Assembly (NCBI GenBank): GCA_903908595.1
Contig: CAIVSN010000142.1
Span: forward strand, 20,058-84,057
Source of the DNA: an uncultured bacterium
GTDB taxonomy: Bacteria > Patescibacteriota > Gracilibacteria > BD1-5 > UBA2023
Reading direction: 5' to 3'
Length of the DNA: 64,000 bases
Of the stretch, positions 27,839 through 38,848 are shown piece after piece (position 1 is the stretch's first letter; every line of letters starts with the position of its first letter). Under the pieces are notes generated by a model, which had not been told where the DNA came from, made no database searches, and saw only the letters and a program-made list of their open reading frames with translations. The position numbers and the translations under genes were made by a program.

Positions 27839-28486
27839 ATGAGAATTTTCCTCGCGACGCTGTTTCCGAATTCGCTGAATAGCTATTTTGAGACGAGCAT
27901 CCTGAGAAAAGCTCGAGAATCCGGGATTCTGGAAATCACGGTCTGCAATATCGCGGATTTCAGCACCAAGAACACCCGGCGGTCCGACGACCGCCCGTAC
28001 GGGGGAATGGCCGGCACGATTATCGCGCCGGAACCCTGTGCCCGCGCCATAGATAACTGCCAGTCTTTGGCAAACGGTCCCGTCCGTTGGATTTGTCCGG
28101 ACCCACGGGGAGAAATCCTGGCGCAAGAGAAGCTTCTCCTTTGGGCATCCACCGAAAATCTCGGCATCCTGTGCGGCCATTACGAAGGCATCGACGAACG
28201 GGTTTTCGAAGAATACGACATTGAAAAGGTCTCGCTCGGGAATTTTATCCTCACCGGCGGGGAAATCGCGGCCGGGGTCCTCATTGACGGAGTTACGCGG
28301 CTCCTTCCCGGCATTCTCAGCGAGCGTTCGCTCGAAGAGGAATCGTTTGGCGTTGGACTCGGGGGGAAAAAAGAATATCCTCACTATACCCGCCCGGAAA
28401 TATGGAAGAACCGCAGGGTGCCATCGGAACTCCTCTCGGGCAATCCGAAAACCATACGTATTTGGAAGCAACATAATACCATCTAA
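27839..28486 (+). CDS. trmD: tRNA (guanine-37-N1) methyltransferase
   Basis: 215 aa, SPOUT family. Signatures: RRSDDRPYGGMAG, LCGHYEGIDERV (knot), SLGNFILTGGEIA and the late YTRPEIWKNRRVPSELLSGN. It methylates G37 of tRNAs reading CNN codons and prevents frameshifting. It is shorter than E. coli TrmD (255), ending soon after the domain linker, so the C-terminal domain is reduced. It starts 6 bp after the FKBP gene. Confidence 0.93.
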   Translation: MRIFLATLFPNSLNSYFETSILRKARESGILEITVCNIADFSTKNTRRSDDRPYGGMAGTIIAPEPCARAIDNCQSLANGPVRWICPDPRGEILAQEKLLLWASTENLGILCGHYEGIDERVFEEYDIEKVSLGNFILTGGEIAAGVLIDGVTRLLPGILSERSLEEESFGVGLGGKKEYPHYTRPEIWKNRRVPSELLSGNPKTIRIWKQHNTI

Positions 28487-28487
28487 C

Positions 28488-29084
28488 ATGAACTATCTGT
28501 CATCCGTTTTCAATCTCCAGGAACTCCAGCAATTCCTGGCCTATGTCACGACGTCGCTCTCCCTCGAAATGATTATCAAGATAATGATCAGCTGCCTGTT
28601 CATTATCTGGTTCGCCGTGGCCGTGTGGGTCATCAAGGATATCACTACCCGCTCGACGAGCATTATCATACAATCGTTTTCCTTGCTCCTGATTATCTTC
28701 TTTACGCCCATCTTCGGACTCCCCCTCTATTTGCTCATTCGCCCGAGAGCCACGCTGTTCGAACAGCATTATGAGGAAAATTGGCTGGAGAGCTTTGACA
28801 AACAGGAAGAAACCCTAACCGTAGCATGCATCAAATGCCGGGAAGAAATCGGCGCGAACGCGAAATTCTGCCCGTTCTGCGGAACGAAGCAATTCGATAC
28901 CTGCAACGAATGTTCGACAAAAATGCTCCTGAGTTGGAAATATTGCACCAGTTGCGGAACGCATCGGACGGACGAGAAGAAAAAGGGGGTTCCGAAAAAA
29001 GAATCCCGGAATATCCCGGTCGAATCCGAGGAGACTACGGTTGGTTGAAAATCGGAAGAAACGGCAATATTACCGACAGAATAA
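28488..29084 (+). CDS. Membrane protein with double zinc ribbon
   Basis: 198 aa. Two membrane helices (residues about 30-52 and 62-84) are followed by a cytoplasmic zinc-ribbon pair: CIKC...CPFC and CNEC...CTSC. A TGA near the end is read as Gly, adding 12 residues. It starts one base after trmD. Similar small zinc-ribbon membrane proteins are common in CPR genomes; function unknown. Confidence 0.75.
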
Positions 29085-29142
29085 GGATCAGGACGGTCAT
29101 GATGACGATGATTTTTTTTGCTCTTTGTGACATGGGAATGGG

Positions 29143-31764
29143 TTATTCGGTATAGGTTACGCCTCAGATAATGACGGAATTCGCATCAAGGTCAAATCGG
29201 ATTTCAGTATCGCCAAGGACATAGTGTTTGACAGCTATGTCCAATAGGCCGCCAATCTTCCGGAATTGGTTTTCAAAATCTATGGTATTGATCTGTACGG
29301 GGAGCAACTTCACTTCGATTCCCCCGTACAGATTGACGCCATTGGAATTTTTTACGGTAAATGCCACGTTCCGGAACGCATGGATTTCCGTTTGGAATAC
29401 GTAATCGGACGATACGGTAATCACATAGCTCTGCATCTTGGTCGGAACGGTCGTTACGACATCGAAAATGGAAATGAGGTAGTTACCGTCGACGATTTCC
29501 GCTTTGACGTTTTTCATGGCAATTGGCAAGGCACCCGAAACGATGGCAAAGTCCCCCTCGATCAGCTCGCGTTGCTTGAAGAGTTGCATCTTTGCATTAG
29601 GAGCTTCTCCGGTTTGCGTTACGATGGCACCGCTCGAAGCTACCGCTTCGGCACTCTCGAAAAAAGTCAGTTTGAAATAATTGCGAAAATCGCGCCGCTC
29701 CCTTTCTTCCGTCGAATTCGATATCACGGGCCGTTCGGCAAGGTCTTTCTTTTTCGCGTCAAGACTGACGGTCGCTTTTTGGAACGAAGCATTCTCGGCC
29801 CCCGAAGCGTCCTTGAAGACCAGTTCCTGTATCGTATGTCATTTCGGGATGAATTTGAAGGTGAACGGCCTTGAGAAAATCTTTACCGACACCCGGTAGA
29901 AGCCGTCTAATTTATAATCGTTGCCGACTTTCAGCGTTTCCGTATCCACTCAGGAATACTCCTTGAAGAACGACACGAGATCCTCGATGGTGAGTTCGTA
30001 TTCGGGACGTTCGAGACCCGTGGCTCACTTGCTCGCTTCCGAAAGCTCTATTTGCGTACGGTAGTTTTCGTAGTCCCGGAAAATACCGTACAGGGCGTTC
30101 ATTTTCTGATTCGAGTTGGTAAACTGGGTCAGGTTATTCACGCTGTTATCCTCGGTTTTTCCCAACTCGGAGAGATAGAGTTCGCGATAGTTTTTCAAGA
30201 ACGATACCTGGTTCTGAATGAGGAATTCGAGTGCCGTCAAGGATTCCTCGGGAATATTGGCCTTGTTTCTCGAAGTTTGGAAATTGGGTTTCAAAGTGAG
30301 ATTGTCCGACGTTCCATCGAAAAAACGGAATTCGATTCCCGATGCCATACGCTCGGTGATGGAGTGAAAGCTGAAATAGAAGATGGAAAGCATGTTGGAT
30401 TTTTCCACGTTTCCCGACAAGAACTGGATATAATTGTCAGCGATGGAAAGGAGCTGGGAAAACAGCCGGAAATTCGAATCGCTGGACGTTCCTTCGTTGT
30501 TGAGGAATTCTTTGAGATAGTAGGTGAACCCGAGGAATTCCCGCTCCCCCATGGACTTGGAATTCACGAGAAACGTGATGTAACCCGTAAGATTCTTCTG
30601 AAGCTCTTCCGAATCGCGTTTCCCGAAAAAATATTGCGTGTAGATGCCCGACAATAGCTTATATACCCGCTGGTTGTTCGATTTGGAATTCGGAAAAACG
30701 GTTTGGTACACGTTGGTGATCGTGCTTCCCCCGATTCCGTAGTATTCCGAGGAATGATTGACATTTACGGAATTTCAAAGCGTGATGTACTTCCGTATCA
30801 GCTTTTTCGCATCCGCTCATTCCTGCGGACCAATGGCTTCGAGTCGTTTCAGGCGATCCTGTATCTGTTTCGAAACGTTGGCGGAATCGATGGATTTTTC
30901 CTTGCAAAAACTACACTCGTCAATCTCCAGGAGGATCATGGTCTGAAGCAACGATATCAGGGATCCTTCCAGAATCACCCTTTTTTTCTGTCAATTCACG
31001 AAAAACAAGCCGAACTCGTCGATTTTATCCAATCCCTTCGATTGGGATGGATTGAATTTGGCGAGCAATTTCCGAATCTCGTCCTGCCGGTTATCGTAAT
31101 ATTTGCGGTATTCGTCGAAAAGTACTTTGGTCGTTTCGGCATTTTCTCAGAAAATCAAGGCGAATCAGGATTCAACGTAAGGATCTGAAATCGTCAAAGT
31201 AGCCAGTTGTCCGACGCGGAAAACGTCGGATTTTACCAATTTGGGCGCCAAGTCCGGATCGTATCCGAAAAATTCCGAAGGGAATATTTCCAACGTGGTC
31301 ATGACTTCTTCCTTACTGAGAAGCTCCACTCGGAGCAGGGCCGATAGGGAATAGATCCGTATGTCATTGCGGGTGTCCAGGAAGTAGGCCCCGTTCGAAA
31401 GGTGGCTAATGGTAAAATCCGCGTGTTTGACGGCATATTCCCGGTACGCGTCGAAAGCGTTTACCAAATACAGTCACTTTCCCACGGAGATGGTTTTCGT
31501 ATCCATGGACAGATCGATCTTGGGAACTTCGGAATCGTCCAGATAGAAAATCGCGTCCCCGTCGTCCAAACGCTTCGCGAGGACTTTGGTGCTTTCTTGC
31601 ATATCCACGAGCTTGCCTCATACGAGGGAATACGGGATGTCCTTCGGGAAAATCTGCTCGTCAACGAAATCCGGAGTCTTTGAAACCGGTTTTTGTCCGA
31701 GCGAAACCCCGATGAGGATGGTGGACAAAATGGTTACGAGCAATCAGTAGAATATTTTTTTCAT
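29143..31764 (-). CDS. Large membrane-anchored exported protein, FecR-like segment
   Basis: 873 aa in a single frame once about nine TGA codons are read as Gly. The N-terminal anchor MKKIFYGLLVTILSTILIG is followed by a segment (residues about 105-165) with IRIYSLSALLRVELL, like FecR-domain beta repeats. The middle is long and helical with many Asp/Lys/Gln, and the C-terminal 250 residues are strand-rich. A CSFC pair lies in the middle. A leaderless promoter ends 6 nt before the ATG. It converges on the zinc-ribbon membrane gene with 58 bp between. No specific function recognised. Confidence 0.75.
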
Positions 31765-31770
31765 GGGTAC

Positions 31771-31799
31771 ATCATATCAGGAAATATTTGAAGTTACAA
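31771..31799 (-). promoter_or_regulatory. Leaderless promoter
   Basis: TTGTAA (31794-31799), 17 bp, TATGAT (31771-31776), then 6 nt to the ATG at 31764. Confidence 0.65.
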
Positions 31800-31811
31800 T
31801 TTATGGCTCGC

Positions 31812-32828
31812 TTATATGTCTCGACAATCTCGTTCGATTATTTCTTTATACCTTTTCACGAAGGGGGAATCCCACAGGATAAGTCACGCTTCCCGGTTCT
31901 CGTCGAGCGAATTCCTGGTAAAATTTTCGCTTCAGACGAACAGGATCGTATCGTCGATCAGGAGCGTTTTCGCGTGGACGTACGGGGACTTCGCCTGACG
32001 GAAATCCACTCCGATACCCTTCATACGCTCCGACAGGGCCTTCCGCTCGGCATCCGGCGCATAGGCTAGGCAAACTCGCACCGAAACGCCCCGTTTCCGC
32101 AATTCGGCGAATATTCATAGCAGCGATTCGTCCGACAGGGACGCCGCGAACAGGCGGACTTCGGTTTTGGCGGCGCGGAGATGCGATTCCAATTTGATCC
32201 GGGAATCGGTGGGCGAAAGGTAGGCATTCTCCTGGGAACCGCGAAAAGGGAACCGCTGGAAATCGGCTTCGAACAGCCGTTTCATGAACCCGACGGTCGG
32301 AACATCGGGGGTTTCCACCAAGAATTCCCGGTTTTTCGCGAACGATGTAGCGGTAAAATTCGAGGTAGCCAAATACAGGACGTCATCGGCCAGCACGTAT
32401 TTCGCATGATTGAAATTCTGCCGGGTCTCGTCCGCCCATCCGACCAGGATGCCCTCGTTCGCGAGCCGGGCGAACATATCCGCATTGCCCTTCGGGTTTT
32501 CATAGGGCGACCTTTCGAGAATGACCCTAACGGGAAGATTCCTCCGGCGTGCCGAAATCAGCGAATTGACGAGCTTCGTGTCCGAAAGGAGGTACACGTT
32601 CAGATCGACCGCGCGTTTCGCTCCATCGATTCTCGCCGCGAGCATGTCGCCGTTTCCGTCGTCAGGGGAAACCCAGACGCGGTGTTCGATGGGCCGGATT
32701 TCCGAAACGGCGTGCGCCGATCGGGGAATTTGCGCTTCCCACTCGCGCAATTCGGCATAATCCGAATACCGGCTTTCGCAGGAAACGCAAAGGAGCGTAG
32801 AAAACAACAGCAGGATATGCCTAACCAA
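31812..32828 (-). CDS. Phospholipase D-family lipoprotein (two HKD motifs)
   Basis: 338 aa. Two catalytic HKD motifs are present, HAKYVLADDVLYLATSNFT and HAKTLLIDDTILFVGSENFT, each followed by an N/E-R-E motif, as in cardiolipin-synthase and nuclease-type PLD enzymes. In the second motif the glycine is encoded by TGA. The start is uncertain. TTG at 32828 gives a lipoprotein signal VRHILLLFSTLLCVSC, but the open frame continues upstream through a family 1 repeat, whose end supplies the TTG. It may act on lipids or DNA at the cell surface. Confidence 0.8.
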
Positions 32829-32982
32829 ATGTGGTTTTCGGTATTTTATAGTTACGGATTCGGAATAGATTATATTTTTCTTCTTTCGGGAGCGTATCGG
32901 CAATACGTGACCGAAGAAAAAAATCGAAGATATCCGAATAGGTAAGCTGGAAAAACCGGGGAACCGATTTTGGTCAGGTATA
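32821..32982. repeat. Palindromic repeat family 1, copy B (diverged)
   Basis: It starts CTAACCAAATGTGGTTTTCGG and ends CCGATTTTGGTCAGG. The arms have changed together (AACCAAA / TTTGGT) compared with copy A. It overlaps the probable TTG start of the PLD gene. Confidence 0.8.
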
Positions 32983-32986
32983 CCGC

Positions 32987-33262
32987 CTATCGGAAAGGGT
33001 TTCATACGGAAATGCGAACGGAATAGGATTCCGAAGATCCGAGCGCTTGGGCGACGATTTCGCTTATGGGTTCGCCGTACATTCGGATCTCCGTCCTGGC
33101 CAGCGTATGGATGACCCGTACTTTGATATAAGAATTTTTTACGAAAACCGATACGATGGCATCGGCAAGGTGCTGCTGGCCGATGCTGACGAAATGGTCG
33201 CGTACCCTTTTGGTCAAGAGGGCCGACTGCGCGATGGGCGAGAGGATCTTACCGATTTCCAT
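32987..33262 (-). CDS. Small DUF721/DciA-like protein (tentative)
   Basis: 91 aa from ATG 33262. The pattern MEIGKILSPIAQ followed by VKNSYIKVRVIHTLARTEIR and ISEIVAQAL resembles the short DUF721 fold (helix, then a strand with V-x-V, then a helix). DUF721 includes DciA, a helicase-loading protein. It overlaps the end of prmC by 14 bases in another frame. One TGA near the end is read as Gly and the stop lies 4 bp from a family 1 repeat. Similarity is weak. Confidence 0.5.
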
Positions 33263-33923
33263 AATCCAACATGGCAAAGCGGGGAATTCCCGAAGTATCG
33301 CTCCAGCTTTCGACGGCAAGCCCGTATCATTCGGCCCAGGCCTTTACCAAAGGGAGTTGCGTATGTCAGAATTCGAGCGCCAACCTCATGCCTTTGCAAG
33401 ATTCCGCCAACCGGAGCGATTCCCCGAGCAGCCGCACGATGAGGTCGAATCCGCGTTCCCCGCCCCCGTACAGGGCGATGGCGGGGTCTTCGGCCACGAC
33501 GTCTTCCCCGACGTCTTCCCCGGGGCCGACATAGGGAAGGTTCGCGAGGATCAAGACGTATTTCCCGGCAATTTTCGCGAGTCCGTTCGCATCGAAAAAC
33601 GGCGCGAGCAAATCCCCTTGGACGAATTCCACGGGAATCCGATTCGTTTCGGCATTTTTCCGGGCCACCTCGAGCGCGTCTGTGGAAATATCGACGGCGA
33701 ACCATTCCGAGTCGGGAAACCGGGAGGCTACCGACAAAATAACCGCCCCTGAACCCGTTCCCACGTCGATGACGGCGTCGGGACGGGGAAAACCCTTGGA
33801 ACGCTGAACCGTTCAAAGCACGAGCGACTCGGTTTCCAGACGCGGGGTCAGTACCCGGCGATCGCACTCCAACGTCACGCCCAGGAAAACGACGCGTTCG
33901 GAAACGCCCGGATGGCTAGGCAT
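33249..33923 (-). CDS. prmC: Release factor glutamine methyltransferase (PrmC/HemK-like)
   Basis: 224 aa. Motifs are in order: LTPRLETESLVL (the PRPETE-type loop before motif I), VIDVGTGSGAVILSVA (SAM binding) and LILANLPYV, the NPPY catalytic signature with Leu instead of the first Pro. Several TGA codons are read as Gly. It lacks most of the helical N-terminal domain of E. coli PrmC (277 aa). It methylates the GGQ glutamine of release factors; in this organism only RF1 is expected to act because UGA is sense. The start overlaps the end of the ABC permease gene. Confidence 0.8.
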
Positions 33924-34683
33924 TCTCGAATTTTTTGTATTCGAATATCACGGAAGTGGCAATCAGTATCACTGCCAAATAGGCCACGGCCGTCCCGAAA
34001 TTGACCGCGTAAAAACTGGACGCGAGCCCTACCGGCGTGCCTAGGGTATTTTTTGCCATGTTCAGCGCTTCGAACTGGGGAAACAGGGCCATGAGGAATT
34101 TTGACAAGTACACGAGCCCCATATTCTCGTTCCGGAGGGCCATGTCCAGGACTCCCGTGACGGAATGCGATGCGATGTACACCCCCAGGGTGAACAGGAT
34201 GGAAAGGAGCGGGGAACTGAACGTGGAGAAAAAGAGGATGATGGCGAAAACGAGCAGAAGCTTCATGGCTATGGCCCCGACCGCGACCAATACCAGCGGG
34301 TCGAAAGCGATCCCTTGGAACGCGATGAGTCCGGAAAGCACCAATCCCTGAAATGCCACCAGCAGGAGAATAATCGCTCAGAATCAGAGGAATTTTCCAA
34401 GGATGTAATCCTTTCGCGCAATCGGCTTGGAGAGGATGAGGTAGATGGTACGGCCCTCGATTTCCTTGAACAGGATCTGTCCGCCGACGAAAATCACGGC
34501 GATGAGCCCCCCGATTTCTATCATGGCGAGCCCGAAATCCACGACGAGGCGCTTGGTTTCCCCGAGCGAAAGGCTCGCGAGCACCAAGGAAAAACCGATC
34601 AGCACGCAGGCAAACAGGAGGATGACGGTAAGAATTCGGTTCCGGAGAAGTTCCCGGAAGGTATTTATGGCGATATTGTTCAT
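33916..34683 (-). CDS. ABC-2-type transporter permease
   Basis: 255 aa with about six membrane helices. The N-terminus NTFRELLRNRILTVILLF and the cytoplasmic segment FKEIEGRTIYLILSKPIARKDYILGKFLG are typical of ABC-2 permeases of the NosY/CcmB-like group. Two TGA codons are read as Gly within the second half. No ATPase gene is adjacent, so the partner must be elsewhere. It has a leaderless promoter and is followed by overlapping prmC. Confidence 0.75.
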
Positions 34684-34690
34684 GTCGCAG

Positions 34691-34718
34691 AGTATAAAAA
34701 AAATGCAAAAAATCACAA
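34691..34718 (-). promoter_or_regulatory. Leaderless promoter of ABC permease-prmC unit
   Basis: TTGTGA (34713-34718), 16 bp, TATACT (34691-34696), then 7 nt to the ATG at 34683. Confidence 0.6.
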
Positions 34719-34720
34719 GC

Positions 34721-35003
34721 GGAACGGAAAATTCGGCGAGGCCCAGGCGGAATATCGCGCCGGGAACCGCGTTAAAACGACGAAATCCGAAGTCAATTTC
34801 GAGTACCGTAGCGAGGCGTACCGATAGGTACGCCCGCAAGGAACGGAAAATTCGGCGAGGCCCGGGCGGAATATCGCGCCGGAAACCGCGTTAAAACGAC
34901 GAAATCCGAAGTCAATTTCGAGTACCGTAGCGAGGCGTACCGATAGGTACGCCCGCAAGGAACGCAGAAATTGACAAGGAGTTCGCGTTTTAACGCGGTT
35001 TCC
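34721..35003. repeat. Palindromic repeat family 2, tandem copy (119-bp unit twice)
   Basis: Units 34721-34839 and 34840-34958 are almost identical direct repeats (two or three substitutions). A closing right arm, CGTTTTAACGCGGTTTCC, pairs with AACCGCGTTAAAACG of either unit. The gap contains no gene. Confidence 0.9.
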
Positions 35004-35927
35004 CTATTCGAATTTACCGAAGCGGAGGAGTTCGGGGGCATCCCGCCTCGGCTTTCATTCGACAATGACGTCGCCCAGCTCTATCGTGCCTTCTTTGGTT
35101 ACCACATGAATTCGGCCGCCGGCGGTCGTCCGGAAGCTACCGGGCGTCAGTGCGGAGGGATCCGACGCCACCACCGTGCAACCGCAAATCTTGATTCGCT
35201 TCCCGTCCAGCACCGTCCAAGCCCCCGGCCAAGTAGTGCAGGCCTGCCATCGCCGGTAAACCTCCGTCGCGGTCATTTCCGCCCAAAGGATCCGGCCATT
35301 GTCTTTCTCGAACTTCTTGGTATAGGTCGCGAGCGAATGGTCCTGTTCCACGATGGAAATTCTGTGGTCCGCATGCTTCCGGAGCGCGGAAAGCAGCGAA
35401 TTTCCGGAAATTTTCGCGAATTTCGCAAACAGCGTATCGCTGGTTTCTTCCGGATCGATGGCAATGGCGGTCATCTCCAGGATTCCGCCCTCGTCCATGC
35501 CGGCGGTCATTTCCATGATGGTGACCCCCGTTTCTTTTTCCCCTTCCAGCAACGCCGACTGTATCGGGGAAGCCCCCCGGTACTTCGGCAAAAGCGAGCC
35601 GTGGACGTTCACGGGGAGACGCTTCGGCAGAGCGAGGATTTCGACCGGGAGAATCCTTCCGTACGCAACCACGACAAGGTAGTCCACTTCGAATTTTTGC
35701 AGTTCGGCAAGGAATTCCGGATTATTCCGTATTTTTTCGGGGCGGTACAGCGGCAAGCCGCTCTCCATGGCGAGCCGGGATACCGGGCTCGCCGTCATGT
35801 CCGCGTGGCGGCCGACCGGGCGATCCGGCTGGCTCACGGCGTACGCTACCTCGACGTCGTCGGCCGCGAGGCAATCCCGGAGCACTGCGGCCGAGAGTTC
35901 GGGGGTTCCGAAAAATCCTATTTTCAT
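35004..35927 (-). CDS. fmt: Methionyl-tRNA formyltransferase
   Basis: 307 aa. N-terminal catalytic domain: MKIGFFGTPELSAAVL, VVVAYGRILP, the folate-binding and catalytic NVHGSLLPKYRGASPIQSAL, and TIMEMTAGMDEG. C-terminal domain: WPGAWTVLDGKRIKI. A TGA at 35055 is read as Gly, giving the normal tail EGKPRRDAPELLRFG. It formylates initiator tRNA. The ATG overlaps the last codons of the upstream transferase-pilin gene. Confidence 0.93.
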
Positions 35928-37756
35928 GCGGTTATCATGTGATTGAATTGCGAATCTCAACGGGTCAGCCGCAGCACGACTCCCCCGTACGGCGTTCCGG
36001 ATCCGTCGGTCAGGGTCTTCTGGGAACGGACGTTCCGGAGCGTGACTCCGGTCATGGTTCCGGGAAAACCGATGGTCGTCGGGAATCTCGTCCCGGAAAC
36101 TTCGGTATCGAGGGGATACACGAGAAAAATGTTCTTTTGGACGGCATCGTCCACGGGAATCACCTGCTGGGGAAGATCGAATGTCCCCGAGAGGGTGAAG
36201 GCCAGGGAAGGCGTGGAACTCGTCCGTATTTCGCGCTTGTAGGTGCGGTTTTCGGATACCAGCGCATACCCGGGCTTGGTCGATCCGGAATAGGAAAGGG
36301 TTCCGATTTTCGTCGCCCAATCGTAATCCATCAGTACGGGATTGGACGTCCGATAGGTATTGAGATTGACGATGATTCCCCGTTTGTCTTTGGAAAACTG
36401 CATGGAGTAGTCGGAAATGGTGCCTTCCCACACTTCCCGGTCGAGATCCTGGATGAGATTGCCTATTCGCGACTGGACGTAGGAATTTTTGGCGGACTCC
36501 CCGAGCGAGGAAAAAATCTTGTACCCCGTAACGGAAATGAGGGAAATCAGCGTCATGACAATCAGGAGTTCCACCAGGGAAAATCCGGATTTCGCGGGGT
36601 GCTTCAGGGAAAGGATCTTGGTGATGAACACGATGACCAGGACCAGTGCCACGAACAGGATGATTTTGCCGATTTTGTCGAGGAACACCGCGGAAATCCC
36701 AAAAAACAACGCGATGGAGTACACGAAATTCCGAATGAACGCGTCCGACATGCCAATCGCCTTGAGCCGGTAGTGCAGATGGTGGATCCGATCGCCCTTG
36801 AGGGGATTTTTCCCGTTGAAAATCCTGGCGAAAATGACATAGATGGCATCTACCAGATATACCCCCAGCGCCGTGGCGACGGTGGCAATCTTCCCGCCTA
36901 CCAGGATGGCGAGCGACGCGATCATGAACGCGAGAAACATCGTCCCGCTGTCCCCGAGCAGCATCTTCGGGGTCAGGTTGTAATACCAGGCCCATATCAG
37001 CGGAGGAATGACGATGGCCAGTACCCCGAATACGAAAATGGAGTTCTGTCGGAGCGCCGGCGTGGTGTCGAGCAGATAGAATCGGATGGTAGAGATCAGG
37101 ATCACGAACAGGGTGATCGTGGTAAGGCCCACCGTAAGTCCGGGAACCCCGTCGCTCCAGTTGACGCTGTTGAACACCAGGACGTACCAGAAAACGGTGA
37201 AAAAGAGCGGGATGAGGAACACCTCGTACCCGAACAGGGACACCGAGAAAAAATCGAGGTACAGGATGCCCCCGAAAATATTGGAAACGTAGCTGATCTT
37301 GATGCTCGTCAATCCGATGATGAGCCCCACCAGCACCTGCATGGCCAGTCGGACTTTCGGAGAAATGGCAAAGCCGGTCTTCCGGGTCCTGGAAAGCTCT
37401 TCGGTCGAGGTTCTCGGCTTCGTCTTCTCGTCCCGGTCGAACTTGAAGATCGTGTCGAGGTCGTCGACGAAGCTCAAACCCGTAACGATGCCTCACAGGA
37501 CGGCCAGCACGATCAGCTTGTCGCTGAGTTCGAGGAGTCCCGCCAGGATGGAAATGCCGGAAATCAGGAGAAAATTCAGATAGAGCAGGAGTCAGAAACC
37601 GAACGGGACGGGTTCCCGGTCGTGACCGTACGGCGCCGGATTGTCGAGCAGCCCGTACTTGCGGAAAATTCTGGCCCCGAAAAAAAACATAAGGTAGCTT
37701 CCCGCGAACGAAAGGGTCGCGATGGAAAGAAACGTTATCGGATTGGCCAACAGCAT
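35918..37756 (-). CDS. WecA/MraY-type glycosyl-1-P transferase fused to a type IV prepilin
   Basis: 612 aa in one frame, no TAA or TAG inside. Residues 1-~385 are a polytopic polyprenyl-phosphate sugar-1-P transferase: FRKYGLLDNPAPYGHDRE, GLSFVDDLD (Asp pair), MLLGDSGTMFLAF and RIHHLHYRL. Directly after the last membrane helix comes a type III prepilin motif KSGFSLVELLIVMTL (cleavage predicted G391/F392) and a pilin-like domain with helix and strands to the end. The transferase has no stop codon of its own. An in-frame GTG at 36631 would give a 16-residue prepilin leader, so a separate pilin could be made by internal initiation. TGA codons are read as Gly. The end overlaps fmt. Confidence 0.85.
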
Positions 37757-37758
37757 GG

Positions 37759-38511
37759 TTATTTTTGTAATTCTTCTTGCAATTCCTTTTGCTTGTCGCG
37801 CACGTATTCCATGAATTCCTTCCGGCGGTACGTCGCGACGTATCCGACCACGCCGAGGAATATCGCCAGGAAGAACCAGGATATCCAGTCCAACACTATA
37901 TCGATATACGTCGTAAAGAAAACCCCGAGCGTCAATATGGCGAACGACCAGAGTATCGACCCGATGACGTTGTACCGCCAGAATTTGTCGTTTTTCATGG
38001 AAAACGAGCCCGCGAGAAACGGCACGAACGCTCGGGTGAAATTATGGAATTTGCCGAACACGATGAACAGCGGGCCGTTTTTATCGATGCGCTTGGCGAG
38101 AATCTTCTGTTCGGTCTTGCCGAGCGCGAACACGTCCCCGTATTTTGCCAGGAAAGCGAGCCCGTACCTCACGCCGAGCCAGTATCCCACCCAGTTGCCC
38201 AATATCGCCCCGACGCACGCCGCGAAAACCGCCAGCAGGAAATGGGATTGCCCATAGAATCCGCCGACCACCAGCATGACCTGTTGCCCGGGCACCATGA
38301 TTCCGATGACCGGAAAGGATTCGATGAAGCTCGTCAGGAACACGATGACAAAATTCCAATGGCCGAGCTGTGCGGAGAGCGCCCCTACGGCCCGGATGGC
38401 CCGTTCGGCTAAGTCGGGACGGAAAATAAAAATGCCCAATATCGCCATAAAGAACAGGCTCATGATCCCTTGGAGCCATTGGATTCAAATCGTGGGAGTT
38501 GGTTTTTTCAT
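37759..38511 (-). CDS. DedA-family membrane protein
   Basis: 250 aa. DedA/SNARE-associated motifs: ESFPVIGIMVPGQQVMLVV, NWVGYWLGVRYGL and FGKFHNFTRAFVPFLAGSFS (the F-x-R-F/A-x-P-x-x-A-G signature). Five or six membrane segments. A TGA in the N-terminal region is read as Gly, moving the start to ATG 38511 next to a leaderless promoter. DedA proteins act in polyprenyl-phosphate or lipid recycling, which fits the adjacent polyprenyl-phosphate transferase. Confidence 0.88.
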
Positions 38512-38517
38512 GCATAC

Positions 38518-38544
38518 ACGATAGTGCGGAATCCAAAAAATCAA
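38518..38544 (-). promoter_or_regulatory. Leaderless promoter of DedA unit
   Basis: TTGATT (38539-38544), 15 bp, TATCGT (38518-38523), then 6 nt to the ATG at 38511. Confidence 0.5.
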
Positions 38545-38580
38545 CTTCTTATGCCGAATTGGGCGAATTTCGATGGTTTG

Positions 38581-38780
38581 TACCCAACGGGAATTGGTTT
38601 TCGGTATTTTACGGTTACAGATTCGGAACAGGTTTTATTTTTCTTCTTCCGGGAGCTTATCGGGAATAAGTGACCGAAGAAAAAAATAAAAGATGTCCGA
38701 ATATGTGGCTGGAAAAACCGGGAAACCAATTCCGGATCCGTAACCGTAAAATACCGAAAACCAATTCCTATTGGGTATAT
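38581..38780. repeat. Palindromic repeat family 1, copy C with extra inverted arm
   Basis: A full copy (TACCCAACGGGAATTGGTTTT ... AAACCAATTCC) is followed by a second right-hand segment (GTAAAATACCGAAAACCAAT, TCCTATTGGGTATAT). That segment matches the arm type of other copies, as if two copies recombined. It fills most of the 337-bp gene-free gap. Confidence 0.8.
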
Positions 38781-38848
38781 GAAACCATAAAAAAGAGACC
38801 CTCCTGCAAAAAAATCGAATTCCGGGAAGGATAGGAATGGGTTCGTCA

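Noticed and set aside
36580-36640. Transferase and pilin as two ordinary adjacent genes
   Set aside because: No TAA or TAG lies between the domains in the shared frame, so at least the transferase must read through. Internal GTG initiation is kept as an alternative, not as proof.
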